A stretch of 45,528 nucleotides of DNA from Candidatus Abyssobacteria bacterium SURF_17 (GTDB taxonomy: Bacteria; Abyssobacteria; SURF-5), in the NCBI GenBank assembly GCA_003598055.1, contig QZKI01000023.1, forward strand, positions 1 through 45,528, written 5' to 3'. Positions 8,206-16,631 of this stretch are shown here, one piece after another (positions within the stretch are counted from its first letter, which is position 1; every line of letters starts with the position of its first letter). Both the position numbers and the translations under genes were made by a program. The notes below the pieces were generated by a model, which saw only the letters and a program-made list of their open reading frames with translations, was not told the origin of the DNA and ran no database searches.

Positions 8206-10551
8206 GTGAAGCGTTTCTTTAAATTAGTCATTGGCTATCCCCGAAGCACGCTTGCCATCTTCTTTCTCCTTACCCTTTTCTTCTTGAGCCAGATACCGCG
8301 CATCCGGGTCGAGACCGACCTCAAGAATTGGCTTCCTGATGGAAATCCGGAAGTGGAATATTACGAACGCATGCGGGAGCTGTTTGGACTCGGGGGCCAG
8401 GTGGTTATCTGTGTCGAACATGAAGGCCCGAATGGCGTTTTCAATCCCGCCACGCTGGAGCTCGTAACCCGGCTTACCGATGAACTCAAGGAACTCGACG
8501 GCGTAATCGAGGAAGACATCGTGAGCCTTGCAACTCAGGATAACATCATCGGAACTGCCGAGGGGCTCGAGGTAACCCCCTTCATGAGCGCGGTTCCCCA
8601 AACACGTGAAGAGCTCGAAGCGCTTCGGAATGCGATTCACAGCAATGATATGTATTACGGGACACTCGTTTCACGAGACGATACCGGCACTCTAATCCTT
8701 GCGAAATTTGACGACAAACTTGACAAGGTCCAGCTTTACCACCAGGTTCGTGACCTCGTCGAGCGCGAGCGGAACCTCTACCCTGATGGGCACATCTATT
8801 ATGCGGGGAGGCCGGTTCTTGAGGGAGTGCTCAACGAGGAAGTAGTCGGCGACATGAAGGTGATGCTGCCCATTGTTATCGTCGCCGTGCTTGTGCTGCT
8901 CGCCATTACCTTGCGCACGCTGCGCGGAGTGTTCCTTCCCTTCATTACGGTCGTTGCGAGTGTGATATGGGCGCTCGGGCTCATGGGACTGACCGGCAGC
9001 CCGCTGTACTCAATGTCTACGACCGTGCCGGTGGTTCTGACGGCCGTCGGCTGTGCGTACGGCATTCACATCATCAGCCGCTACCATCAGGCACTCGAGA
9101 ACGATGCGAACCGTCCCCGCCGGGAGATAGTGATGGAGACCATGATGGAGCTCTGGGCGCCCGTGCTCATGACCGCCCTCACGACTATAGTCGGCTTCCT
9201 GTCAATGGTCGTCTCACGCTCGCTGCCACCCAGAAGCGTAGGGGTCTTTACAGCATTCGGCGTGACGGGAGCGGCGCTTGCGTCGCTCACCGCAATCCCC
9301 GCCGGATTGGTGCTCATGAAGCGCGCCCGTCAGGCTCCGCTCTTCCTCTTCCGGCGTAAATCGGACACCCGCGTGCTCGACAGAATATTCGGCTGGTGGG
9401 GCCGGACGGTCTACCACCAACGGAAGTACGTGTTCGGAGCAACTGCCCTGATTGTGGTCGGCGCAGCCATCGGGACAAACATGGTACATATCCGGGAGGG
9501 CATGACCGCTAATATGCGGCCCGATAGTGAAGCGATCCGTGCCAATACGTTTCTCAACGAGAAGTTCAGCGGAACAACCACATTCGACATCATTATTGAA
9601 GGTCGGGAGCCGGATACCATCAAATCGCCCGAGTTGTTGCGCCGCGTCGATACCCTGCAGGCATACGCCGAACAACACCCCCTGATTGGAAATTCCACCA
9701 GCATTTCGGAGTACCTGAAGCGAATGAATAAAGTAATGAATGAGGATAAGGAGAGTTTCAACCGTGTCCCCGACACGCAGGAACTCATTGCGCAATATCT
9801 GTTGCTCTATTCGCTGTCGGGGGATCCGGACGACTTTGACGACGTCGTTGACTACGAATACCAGAAGGCCAACATACGCATCGACATGAAGTCCGACCTT
9901 GGCGAGGATATCGGGGCAGTCTTTTCCTACCTTCAGCCGCGCATCGGGGAGCTCATGGGCGATCTGCCGTTTACCACGACGCTCTCCGGTTCGGCGAAAA
10001 TGACGATGCTTATCGTAAACAGCGTCATTCTTTCCCAGCTCGAGAGTTTCGTGGTGGCGATAGTTGCCGTCTTTATCATCACCGCCGCGATGTTTCGCTC
10101 CGTTCGTATCGGCCTCATAACGATTGCGCCCATCTCCGTCGCTTCACTCATCAATTTCGGGGCGATGGGTGTTACGGGCTTGCCGCTTCAGATCGGGACG
10201 ACCTTCAGCGCCTGCGTGGGAATCGGGATAGGGATCGATTACACCATTCATTTCGTGGCCAAGTACCGCCTCATGATAGCGCGGGGCTACAAAGGCGCTG
10301 ACGCCACCGTGGCGACGATGCGGACATCCGGGCGCGCGATTTTCTTTAACGCCGTCGTAGTCGCATTCGGCTTTCTCGTGCTTTTCTGGTCAAACTCGCC
10401 GCCGAATCGCAACCTCGGCATTCTCGTTTCGCTCAATATGGCCACAAGCTTTCTCGGAGCAATGTCATTGCTGCCTTGTGTTCTCAACTATATGAAGCCG
10501 GAATGGCTTCTCGGGCGCAGGGCTGAGGCTCCCGACCACTCGAGCGATTGA
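8206..10551 (+). CDS. RND/MMPL superfamily exporter (COG1033 type)
   Basis: A 781-residue inner-membrane transporter of the RND superfamily, the branch with two repeats of one N-terminal helix, a large periplasmic loop and five further helices. Helix 1 is at about 12-29 (STLAIFFLLTLFFLS) and the first loop is about 30-220. Helices 2-6 at about 225-375 form a sterol-sensing-like block. Repeat 2 begins at about 405, with a loop to about 605 and helices to about 770. Typical motifs include VETDLKNWLPDGNPE after helix 1 and GIGIGIDYTIHFVAKYR in repeat 2. Start is GTG 8206 with only a weak Shine-Dalgarno sequence. Relatives move lipids or hydrophobic compounds; the substrate here is unknown. It ends 17 bp from the convergent SUMF1-fold gene, with no visible terminator. 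Confidence 0.9.
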   Translation: MKRFFKLVIGYPRSTLAIFFLLTLFFLSQIPRIRVETDLKNWLPDGNPEVEYYERMRELFGLGGQVVICVEHEGPNGVFNPATLELVTRLTDELKELDGVIEEDIVSLATQDNIIGTAEGLEVTPFMSAVPQTREELEALRNAIHSNDMYYGTLVSRDDTGTLILAKFDDKLDKVQLYHQVRDLVERERNLYPDGHIYYAGRPVLEGVLNEEVVGDMKVMLPIVIVAVLVLLAITLRTLRGVFLPFITVVASVIWALGLMGLTGSPLYSMSTTVPVVLTAVGCAYGIHIISRYHQALENDANRPRREIVMETMMELWAPVLMTALTTIVGFLSMVVSRSLPPRSVGVFTAFGVTGAALASLTAIPAGLVLMKRARQAPLFLFRRKSDTRVLDRIFGWWGRTVYHQRKYVFGATALIVVGAAIGTNMVHIREGMTANMRPDSEAIRANTFLNEKFSGTTTFDIIIEGREPDTIKSPELLRRVDTLQAYAEQHPLIGNSTSISEYLKRMNKVMNEDKESFNRVPDTQELIAQYLLLYSLSGDPDDFDDVVDYEYQKANIRIDMKSDLGEDIGAVFSYLQPRIGELMGDLPFTTTLSGSAKMTMLIVNSVILSQLESFVVAIVAVFIITAAMFRSVRIGLITIAPISVASLINFGAMGVTGLPLQIGTTFSACVGIGIGIDYTIHFVAKYRLMIARGYKGADATVATMRTSGRAIFFNAVVVAFGFLVLFWSNSPPNRNLGILVSLNMATSFLGAMSLLPCVLNYMKPEWLLGRRAEAPDHSSD

Positions 10552-10568
10552 GCTCTTGCGGCGCGAAA

Positions 10569-11642
10569 TCAGCCGACATCCTTTACGCAACGGAACCCGA
10601 TGGCCGCGCCGTTTCCCGCCGGTCTGAAATACATCCGGTGAGTCGTACGCGCGCCGTCGGCGCTGTAGAACCATGACCCGCCGCGGATGACCTTGAATTC
10701 TCCGGTATCGGGCCCCGGAGGATTTTGTGATGGGCTGGCCCTATAGTAATCCTTGTTCCACCAGTCGAAGCACCATTCCCATACATTACCCGCCATGTCT
10801 TCGACACCGTAAACACTTCGGCCACCCGGAAAGCTTCCGACAGGTGAGGCCGTCTTGTACTTATCGTCAAGCACTGCATCGCTCCATTTGAACGCGCCGC
10901 TCTTGTCGGCCATGTTGGCGGAAGCAGCGGTGGGCGCAGCATTGCCCCATGGATACATCCGGCCATCGGTTCCGCGGGCCGCCTTTTCCCATTCGGCCTC
11001 CGTCGGGAGTCTCTTGCCGGCCCAAAGGGCGTAGGCGTTAGCATCATTCCAGCTCACGCACACGACGGGATAATTCGGCATTTGTTCCGCATCCGATTCG
11101 GGCTCATAGGGGCGCCGCCATGTAAGGACATCGGGGGAAGCAACCTTTTCGGCTTCGGTGATGTAGCCGGTGGCCTCGACGAATTCCTTGAACTGGGCAT
11201 TCGTCACTTCATGCTTGTCGATGTAAAAACCAATAACACATACCGAATGAACCGGAGATTCGTCGGGGTAACCCGCCTCGGGAGGACTCCCCATGCTGAA
11301 TGGTCCACCCGGGATGTAAAGCATGTCCTTAGGCGCTGCGGTGATCCTCTGCTTAGCCAGTGGCGCTGGGTCGGCCTTACACCCGGCTGTGCTCGGCGGG
11401 AGCGGGACGATGGGTGCGGCTGGCTCGACAGGCTCCGCCGGTTCGACGGGTTCTGCCGGAGCGGATTCCTCCGGGGCCGGTTCAACAGGCTTCTCAGCTA
11501 CCTCCGGCGACTTGGGCTCCAGAACGCGCGCCTGCTCCACCTTCTGTTCTTCTTCGGCGGGTTTTCTGGAGAGCAAGAAGAAACCGATTACGAGAACAAG
11601 GAATAGTACGATTATAGCAAGCGTAAGTTGTTTCCCGTTCAT
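10569..11642 (-). CDS. Membrane-anchored SUMF1/formylglycine-generating-enzyme-fold protein
   Basis: A 357-residue protein. ATG 11642 is preceded by AGGGGAT at about 7 nt. An N-terminal helix (about 7-25, LAIIVLFLVLVIGFFLL) anchors it, followed by a Pro/Glu/Ala-rich linker (about 35-85) and an FGE-sulfatase domain (about 105-355). Family motifs are IPGGPFSMGS, DKHEVTNAQFKEFV, PVVCVSWNDANAYALWAGKR, LPTEAEWEKAARG, GNVWEWCFDWW and KVIRGGSWF. Where true formylglycine-generating enzymes carry two catalytic cysteines after RGGS, this protein reads RGGSWFYSADGARTTHR, without cysteine. It is therefore unlikely to oxidise sulfatases. The fold is used widely for binding and other oxidations, so the role is open. 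No sulfatase gene is nearby. Confidence 0.85.
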   Translation of the reverse strand: MNGKQLTLAIIVLFLVLVIGFFLLSRKPAEEEQKVEQARVLEPKSPEVAEKPVEPAPEESAPAEPVEPAEPVEPAAPIVPLPPSTAGCKADPAPLAKQRITAAPKDMLYIPGGPFSMGSPPEAGYPDESPVHSVCVIGFYIDKHEVTNAQFKEFVEATGYITEAEKVASPDVLTWRRPYEPESDAEQMPNYPVVCVSWNDANAYALWAGKRLPTEAEWEKAARGTDGRMYPWGNAAPTAASANMADKSGAFKWSDAVLDDKYKTASPVGSFPGGRSVYGVEDMAGNVWEWCFDWWNKDYYRASPSQNPPGPDTGEFKVIRGGSWFYSADGARTTHRMYFRPAGNGAAIGFRCVKDVG

Positions 11643-11825
11643 GTTCGCATCCCCTATATTGGCCCAAGGGTTCCCGCAAGCACTTATATTATCCTGAAAC
11701 GGTGGGAATCGCAAGAGCGACGCATGGCCTACTTGAATTGAGGACGCGCGCGCATTATGATACCTCATGCCTTTTTCGCTGCCGTACCGCTTCTTCAAAC
11801 GGGAAAGAAGCCTATCCCACAATTA

Positions 11826-11848
11826 TGTAGGTGCGAACTTATTCGCAT
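11826..11848. repeat. Half copy of the paired-arm palindrome
   Basis: TGTAGGTGCGAACTTATTCG followed by CAT matches the left arm of the elements at 936, 26192 and 45023. No right arm follows. It lies just upstream of the alcohol dehydrogenase gene and overlaps a spurious upstream ATG at 11831. Confidence 0.75.
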
Positions 11849-11896
11849 ATGCATGGCGAAAACGCGTGCGGTATCGATCCGCGAAGGAATGACGAA

Positions 11897-13099
11897 ATGC
11901 TATCAGTCTATGTTGATATGACCGTGTGGAAAATCGCGCTTACGCAGGCCCTGACGCGGTTCTCCAAAAACGCCGTGTGGTCGCCCCTGTCGGCTGTGCG
12001 CATGGCTGAAGTGCCGGAGCCGGAACTGCCCGGGCCACAGTGGGTAAAGGTGCAGGTTCACTCGTGCGGACTCTGCGGCAGCGATATGCACATGCTCAAG
12101 CTCGATATCAATCCGCGCATCAGCATCGCGGCCATTCCCGGCATGGAACGCATTTTTCTCGGCCATGAGCTTAACGCAGAGGTGGTGGAAGTCGGAAAAG
12201 AAATCACCGATCTCAAGCCCGGTGATAAGGTAAGCTACCTCGGGTTTTTCCCAAACTGCAAGGCCGTTGGTCACGAGCCGTGTAAGCCATGCGCCGAAGG
12301 GAATTACACGCTGTGTCTCGCTCCGGACAAGGCAAAGCTTCCGTTGAACCGAGGCGGGGGATTTTCGGAGTTCATGATCGCTCACCGGTCGCAGTGGGTG
12401 AAGCTGCCGAACGATTTCACGGAAGACCAGGCCCTTCTGACCGAGCCGATTGCTGTTGCTGTTCACGCCTACTTGAAGTCTCCGCCCCGCTCCGGCGGCC
12501 GGGTGCTCATCATCGGAGCCGGAACGGTCGGCCTGAATATACTTCAGGTGACCAAGGCGCTCGAGCCGGCTGCAGTCGTCACCGTGCTGGCGCGCTATCC
12601 GGCGCAGCAGGAGATGGCTCTGCGCCTGGGCGCAGACGGCGTCATTCGCGGCGGCGACTGCGACAGCGCTGTCGCCGAGCAGACCGGCGGCCGCCTGTTC
12701 CGCGGAATGATGGGCAGCAAAATGATGCTTGGCGGGTATGATGTAATTCACGATACCGTCGGCTCGGGAAGCACCTTTCAGGATGCCCTGCGCTGGGTCA
12801 AAGGGCGGGGCGCAATCGTTTTAAGCGGCGTCCAGCTTGCGGCATCGAAGATAGATTTCACGCCGATATGGCATCAGGAGATTTGTGTCACCGGCATCAA
12901 TTGCCACGGGCAGGAGCATTTCGGCGGCGCATCACGCACATCGTTCGATTGGGCCATCGAGCTGATTGCCGGAGGAAAACTGCAAACCGCGCCCCTCATC
13001 TCACACCATTTCCCGCTGCGCGAGCTGAGACGAGCCGTTGAACTCATGACCCAAAAGGGCAAGGAACCAACCTTCAAGATTGTCCTGGATGTTTCCTGA
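11897..13099 (+). CDS. Zinc-dependent medium-chain alcohol/polyol dehydrogenase
   Basis: A 400-residue NAD(P)-dependent dehydrogenase of the medium-chain family (threonine/sorbitol dehydrogenase-like). ATG 11897 follows AAGGA at about 8 nt; the in-frame ATG at 11831 falls in a repeat and is rejected. Catalytic zinc ligands are Cys57 (HSCGLCGSD), His90-Glu91 (FLGHELNAEV) and probably Glu183. Four cysteines at about 121, 129, 132 and 140 (CKPCAEGNYTLC) form the structural zinc lobe. The nucleotide-binding fold begins at VLIIGAGTVGL (about 203-213). It has an unusually long N-terminal extension before the GroES-like fold. The substrate cannot be told, and the gene appears monocistronic. Confidence 0.88.
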   Translation: MLSVYVDMTVWKIALTQALTRFSKNAVWSPLSAVRMAEVPEPELPGPQWVKVQVHSCGLCGSDMHMLKLDINPRISIAAIPGMERIFLGHELNAEVVEVGKEITDLKPGDKVSYLGFFPNCKAVGHEPCKPCAEGNYTLCLAPDKAKLPLNRGGGFSEFMIAHRSQWVKLPNDFTEDQALLTEPIAVAVHAYLKSPPRSGGRVLIIGAGTVGLNILQVTKALEPAAVVTVLARYPAQQEMALRLGADGVIRGGDCDSAVAEQTGGRLFRGMMGSKMMLGGYDVIHDTVGSGSTFQDALRWVKGRGAIVLSGVQLAASKIDFTPIWHQEICVTGINCHGQEHFGGASRTSFDWAIELIAGGKLQTAPLISHHFPLRELRRAVELMTQKGKEPTFKIVLDVS

Positions 13100-13224
13100 A
13101 CTCGAGACAAGAAACCGGAGGCTATCTTATCAACCGCAGATTCACCCAAACTGACGCGGATTCTTGAACGCGAAACCAGAGACAAGAAACCAGAAACCAT
13201 TTTGATCGACCACGGATGGGCACA

Positions 13225-13245
13225 GCGCGGCGGAGCCGCAACCAA
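13225..13245 (-). repeat. TTGCGGCT-hairpin repeat, inverted copy
   Basis: Reads GCGCGGCGGAGCCGCAACCA on the plus strand, the reverse of the TGGTTGCGGCTATGCCGCGC motif at 511-533 and 36024-36044. Another inverted copy is at 22894-22914. The core GCGG...CCGC forms a small hairpin. Confidence 0.65.
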
Positions 13246-13250
13246 AAAGC

Positions 13251-13353
13251 GTCATTGCGAGGAGCGCAGGGTCGCAGACCCAAGCGACGAAGCAATCTTT
13301 GGAATCACTTGAGATTGCTTCGCTCGGGCCTGCGGCCCTTCGCTCGCAATGAC
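13251..13353. repeat. GTCATTGCGAG inverted repeat element, copy 2
   Basis: Begins GTCATTGCGAGGAGCGCAGG and ends CGCTCGCAATGAC with the inner pair GAAGCAATCT / GAGATTGCTTC. Same family as 2500-2618 and 35816-35946. Confidence 0.85.
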
Positions 13354-13450
13354 CGCCCATCGGAAAGCATGACAAAAATTAAAAATTTCGAGATTGAGTA
13401 GTACAGATGGGCACGGATTGAGAGGCCGGAAGTCGCAAGCGTATCTTCAC

Positions 13451-14431
13451 TTAAAGATTGGTGCCGACAATCTCATTAAAAAGAGCTACCATGTTTCTCT
13501 CATACCATGTGTTCAGCCTGAAGCCCTCTATAAACCCGTTATGTCCCCCATGCTGATGAATCACAAGCTTTGTCAGGTGATTCAGCTCGAGCCGATGAAA
13601 ATCCCCAGCAGGAATGATGGGGTCGTCTTCGGCGGTAATAATGGTGGTTGGAACGGGTATGGTCATGAGCGCGTCACTTTTAACTGAATAAGCCTGAAAA
13701 TATTGGCGTGCATTTTCGTAGGGGCCGTATCGTTTTATCAGTTCCTCGGTTATGATGCGTATCCTATTGTTGTTAAGAATACGGCTAAAATCGTATTTTT
13801 CGGGGAAAAGGGATTGTTTTTTCAAAAGTGATTTGCGCCATTTTTTCAAGAAATAGGTGCGGATGATTCTATCGCCGTCAGCGGCGTCCGTTGATTTGTC
13901 CGGATCAAGGACGGGGCTGATGCTGATGATGTGCTTCAGGTTTTCAATATGGGTTGTCGCACATTGCCGGGCGATGCGAAGAGCAAAATTCCCCCCAAGG
14001 GAAAAACCGGCCAGAAAAACCGGGCGGCCTTTTTCAATGGATGCCGCCTGGCTGACGCACTCAAACACTTCATCTAACAGAGTAGCATAGAAAGGCCCCT
14101 CATTGAGATGTTGACTGTCACCGTGATCCCGGTAATTGAGTCTGAAAACGCTGTAACCATTCTGATACAGGTATTTGCCCGTGCTGGTGATGTATGCGGA
14201 ACCCGAATCTCCCAGCCAGCCGTTTAAAAGAATCACAAGGCCTCTGGCTTTGGGGTGGGCAGAATAGTGGCCGATGAGGCGAACATGGTCACCCGTTTCA
14301 AGTATCATTTCCTGGGTGGCCGACAGCATAGGGTTTTTCCCCAGCTTGCGCAACTTGCTGCCGCCCAGAAAAGTCTGGAGGAAGCGATGTTTTAATGCAG
14401 GTGTCGGATGAAACTCTTCAGTTATTGACAT
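13451..14431 (-). CDS. YheT-like alpha/beta hydrolase
   Basis: A 326-residue cytoplasmic serine hydrolase of the YheT/EMH1 group (COG0429). The N-terminal segment FHPTPALKHRFLQTFLGG is typical of this group. LLNGWLGDSGS (69-79) occupies the oxyanion site. FRLNYRDHGDS is the conserved NxRGxGxS-like strand, and GFSLGGN carries nucleophile Ser144. Asp269 or Asp270 (ITAEDDPII) and His297 (HGGHNGF) complete the triad. Family members act as medium-chain esterases or acyltransferases; the substrate here is unknown. Its promoter side faces the Tat-DUF362 gene about 490 bp away. Confidence 0.85.
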   Translation of the reverse strand: MSITEEFHPTPALKHRFLQTFLGGSKLRKLGKNPMLSATQEMILETGDHVRLIGHYSAHPKARGLVILLNGWLGDSGSAYITSTGKYLYQNGYSVFRLNYRDHGDSQHLNEGPFYATLLDEVFECVSQAASIEKGRPVFLAGFSLGGNFALRIARQCATTHIENLKHIISISPVLDPDKSTDAADGDRIIRTYFLKKWRKSLLKKQSLFPEKYDFSRILNNNRIRIITEELIKRYGPYENARQYFQAYSVKSDALMTIPVPTTIITAEDDPIIPAGDFHRLELNHLTKLVIHQHGGHNGFIEGFRLNTWYERNMVALFNEIVGTNL

Positions 14432-14686
14432 ACAGCGGTTCCCCCCAAAGAGGGTTTTATCGCGAGCTTTGAAGTCAGGGGGTCCGCCCCGCCCATCCTA
14501 CGATATGGCATTCACTCGCTCCGGTTTTCGTCAGGTTGCGGCGATCAATAAATATCGGAATCTCAATGCCCCGGTGAAGAACATTATAACAAGATAAAGG
14601 TATTTCCACAAAAGCGTCTCCGGCGTGGGCTGGCTGTGTTTTCGCTCTGTGAAACAGAAATTCTTCGGATCGGAGGGTTCGATTTT

Positions 14687-14767
14687 CACTCTCTGAGAGC
14701 GATAATTGAAAGGCCAGATAGGTGGAAGTTACACTCATTAGGGCGAAAGGACATGGGCAAGGTTTAG
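14687..14767 (+). pseudogene. Decayed C-terminal gene tail, HSLRAI family copy A
   Basis: Translates as HSLRAIIERPDRWKLHSLGR plus KDMGKV and a TAG stop. It matches the tails at 16871-16948 and 19416-19493, which share HSLRAIFER, DGR, FR, GK and KV before a stop. No intact upstream gene is attached. This is the most diverged of the three copies. The parent protein is not recognised. Confidence 0.5.
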
Positions 14768-14884
14768 CCAACATTCATCAGTTTACTTCAGAGATTGTTT
14801 CACGTCAATTCCGTCAGTTGCCAAAAATGTTGAAGGAATTTTGAAACCGCTTTCAGTTTTTCCCTCAATAGCTGAAAGGTGGCA

Positions 14885-14893
14885 TGCTATAAT
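14885..14893 (+). promoter_or_regulatory. Extended -10 promoter of the Tat-DUF362 gene
   Basis: TGCTATAAT, a TGn plus perfect TATAAT (14888-14893), 30 bp upstream of the ATG at 14924. No clear -35 is visible; an extended -10 often does without one. Confidence 0.65.
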
Positions 14894-14923
14894 ATACTAG
14901 CCTGATAAAGGGAGAAAATAGAG

Positions 14924-16153
14924 ATGACAATGCAATTCCGAAAGAAGCATAAAGAAATGAGTCGACGAGAGTTTGGACAGTTACTTGCCGCCGCCGCGGT
15001 GGCAGCCGCGTTGCCCAAACCTGACGAAAACGTCCAACAGACTCTCCCTGGGCCGGGACCGGAAGCAATCGCGTCCCTAGTAGGCATATCCAGAGTCTCG
15101 GAGGAAGCTACTCTAGCTGAGGCGGTTCGGATGGCCGCAGAATCAATCACCGATTTCTCATGGCTGTCGAAGGGTGACAGCGTCTTGATCAAGCCAACGC
15201 TCAACTCTGGGAATCCTTATCCGGCAACGACCAACCCAACGGGAATAGCGGCCATGGTAGCTCTCTTGAAGGAGAAGGGCGCAGGCCGGGTGATCCTGAG
15301 CGACATGTCGGGAATCGAATACGTGAAGCTCTCTCCGAATGGACTCGAGGGCAGTTCCCGACATCTGATGGAGAACTGCGGAATGGCCCAGACAGCTGTG
15401 GCCGCGGGTGCCGAGTTGTATTTTCCCGAGGAGGACGGGTGGGATGCATTCTTTGAAGACGGACCGGCATCGGGCTCACACTGGAAGGCCGGAATCATGA
15501 TGCCGGAGATTCTCAAGAGAGTGGATCATCTGATCCTCATGCCTCGCTGTAGCCGTCATATCCTCTTGGGCAGCACGCTGGGAATGAAGGCAGCGGTAGG
15601 ATATTGGCGCACGGACACGCGGCTCGAATACCATCACGATGCAGCGACACTACAGGAAAAGACCGCTGAAGCCAGCACCGTCTCCTCCCTTCGGGAAAGG
15701 CAGAGATTGGTGTTGACAGCAGCTACGCGAACCCTAGCCACGTTCGGGCCGGACAAGGGCTACGAGACGTGGCCGGAAAAAGGATTGGTCTTCGCCTCGG
15801 ACTCCATTGTGGCTCACGACATGGTTTCGCTGGCGTGGTTGCTCGAAAACCGTAAACTTGCCCCCCTGCCTGAGAAAAAAGGCTCAAGCGACCCCTACAC
15901 GTCCCAGGTCATCGTCGGCTTTGGCAACCGTCTTGTTGTCAAATGGCTAGGCGGCATCGGCCAGGCTCTCACGTCGGAGCGACTCATCCGCCACGACATC
16001 AATACGATTTGGGATGATCGCGTCCTCAATCGGGCTTACCACCTCTGGAACGGCGTACCCCGAGTGAACCTCATCAATGTAAATGACACGGTCCCCAATG
16101 ACGTCAGGCAGAACCTTGCGAACATGGTGTCACTACCGGAGGCTTCGGGGTGA
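14924..16153 (+). CDS. Tat-exported DUF362 domain protein
   Basis: A 409-residue DUF362 protein. ATG 14924 follows GGGAG at 9 nt. The N-terminus has a twin-arginine signal, SRREFGQLLAAAAVAAALP (residues 13-31), so a folded, probably cofactor-bearing protein is exported. The DUF362 core runs from about 55 to 310: KGDSVLIKPTLNSGNPYPAT, a metal or phosphate-like loop, then GAGRVILSDMSGIEY and HLILMPRCSRHILLGSTLGM. It has only two obvious cysteines and no ferredoxin-type CxxCxxC cluster, unlike longer DUF362-ferredoxin fusions. The biochemical role of DUF362 is unsettled. Directly downstream are remnants of an AMP-ligase and a uroporphyrinogen-decarboxylase-family gene. A second, cytoplasmic DUF362 gene is at 23108. 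Confidence 0.85.
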   Translation: MTMQFRKKHKEMSRREFGQLLAAAAVAAALPKPDENVQQTLPGPGPEAIASLVGISRVSEEATLAEAVRMAAESITDFSWLSKGDSVLIKPTLNSGNPYPATTNPTGIAAMVALLKEKGAGRVILSDMSGIEYVKLSPNGLEGSSRHLMENCGMAQTAVAAGAELYFPEEDGWDAFFEDGPASGSHWKAGIMMPEILKRVDHLILMPRCSRHILLGSTLGMKAAVGYWRTDTRLEYHHDAATLQEKTAEASTVSSLRERQRLVLTAATRTLATFGPDKGYETWPEKGLVFASDSIVAHDMVSLAWLLENRKLAPLPEKKGSSDPYTSQVIVGFGNRLVVKWLGGIGQALTSERLIRHDINTIWDDRVLNRAYHLWNGVPRVNLINVNDTVPNDVRQNLANMVSLPEASG

Positions 16154-16237
16154 AATTCTGCCTTTTGCCCACTCGATGATCTCTTCGGCGGCAATATCAT
16201 CCTTTTTTGGGTAACCTGTCTCCACCAATGGTACCAG
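16151..16237 (-). pseudogene. Remnant of an AMP-dependent acyl-CoA synthetase/ligase C-terminus
   Basis: The minus strand translates as VPLVETGYPKKDDIAAEEII then EWAKGRIS, resembling the C-terminal subdomain of adenylate-forming ligases (a ...EEIIEWAKERI... helix). In-frame stops lie on both sides and the usual following YKVP motif is absent. It is a fragment of about 29 codons wedged between the DUF362 gene end and the next remnant. Assignment rests on a short match. Confidence 0.35.
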
Positions 16238-16244
16238 TTATTAA

Positions 16245-16629
16245 GTTAGACCGAAAGCCGTGCCGTTTCAGTATGCCTCGAGGTTCTGCCCCCTGCTGCA
16301 CTGCGATGGAGATTGGGGAAAAAACCTCGATTACCTCGACGAATTACCGAGGGCAAAGGTGGTCTTGCAGTTCGATGGGAGGACCGACATGTTCCGCGCA
16401 AAGGAGATCATCGGCGACCATTGCTGCATATTTGGAGATGTCCCGGCTTCGATGCTTGCGTTCGGCGGAAAGCAAGAGGTGAGCGACTATTGCAAGAAGC
16501 TTATTGATGTGGTCGGCAAGCGTGGCGGTTTTATTCTGGCTGCGGGCTGCGAGGTCGCTCCGAACACAAGGCCCCGAGAACGTCAAGGCAATGATCGATG
16601 CTGTGAAGCAGTTTGGGTACTACTCCTGA
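16245..16629 (+). pseudogene. Frameshifted C-terminal fragment of a uroporphyrinogen decarboxylase-family protein
   Basis: The reading frame from 16245 gives PFQYASRFCPLLHCDGDWGK, ELPRAKVVLQFDGRTDMF, AKEIIGDHCCIFGDVPASML and GGFILAAGCEVAPNT. These are hallmarks of the C-terminal half of URO-D family proteins, which include corrinoid-linked methyltransferases. Near 16570 an extra base shifts the frame; the next frame continues PENVKAMIDAVKQFGYYS and stops at 16627-16629. The N-terminal half is absent and an in-frame TAA lies at 16242. So both 5' truncation and a frameshift have occurred. Confidence 0.75.
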
Positions 16630-16631
16630 GT

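Larger units (their letters stand above)
13100..13450. other. Repeat-filled gap between convergent genes
   Basis: About 350 bp with no gene. It contains an inverted TTGCGGCTCCGCCGCGC-type hairpin (13225-13245) immediately followed by a GTCATTGCGAG element (13251-13353). No clear terminator is seen for either neighbour. Confidence 0.7.
14432..14923. other. Divergent gap with decayed gene tail and a promoter
   Basis: About 490 bp. It contains the first decayed HSLRAI tail (14687-14767) and the promoter of the Tat-DUF362 gene at its right end. Nothing else is recognised. Confidence 0.6.

Noticed and set aside
11903..12751. Minus-strand frame of 282 codons
   Set aside because: Shadow of the zinc alcohol dehydrogenase, which has all its motifs on the plus strand.
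14676..14690. GGTTCGATT looked like a tRNA T-arm
   Set aside because: No acceptor stem or anticodon arm can be formed around it.
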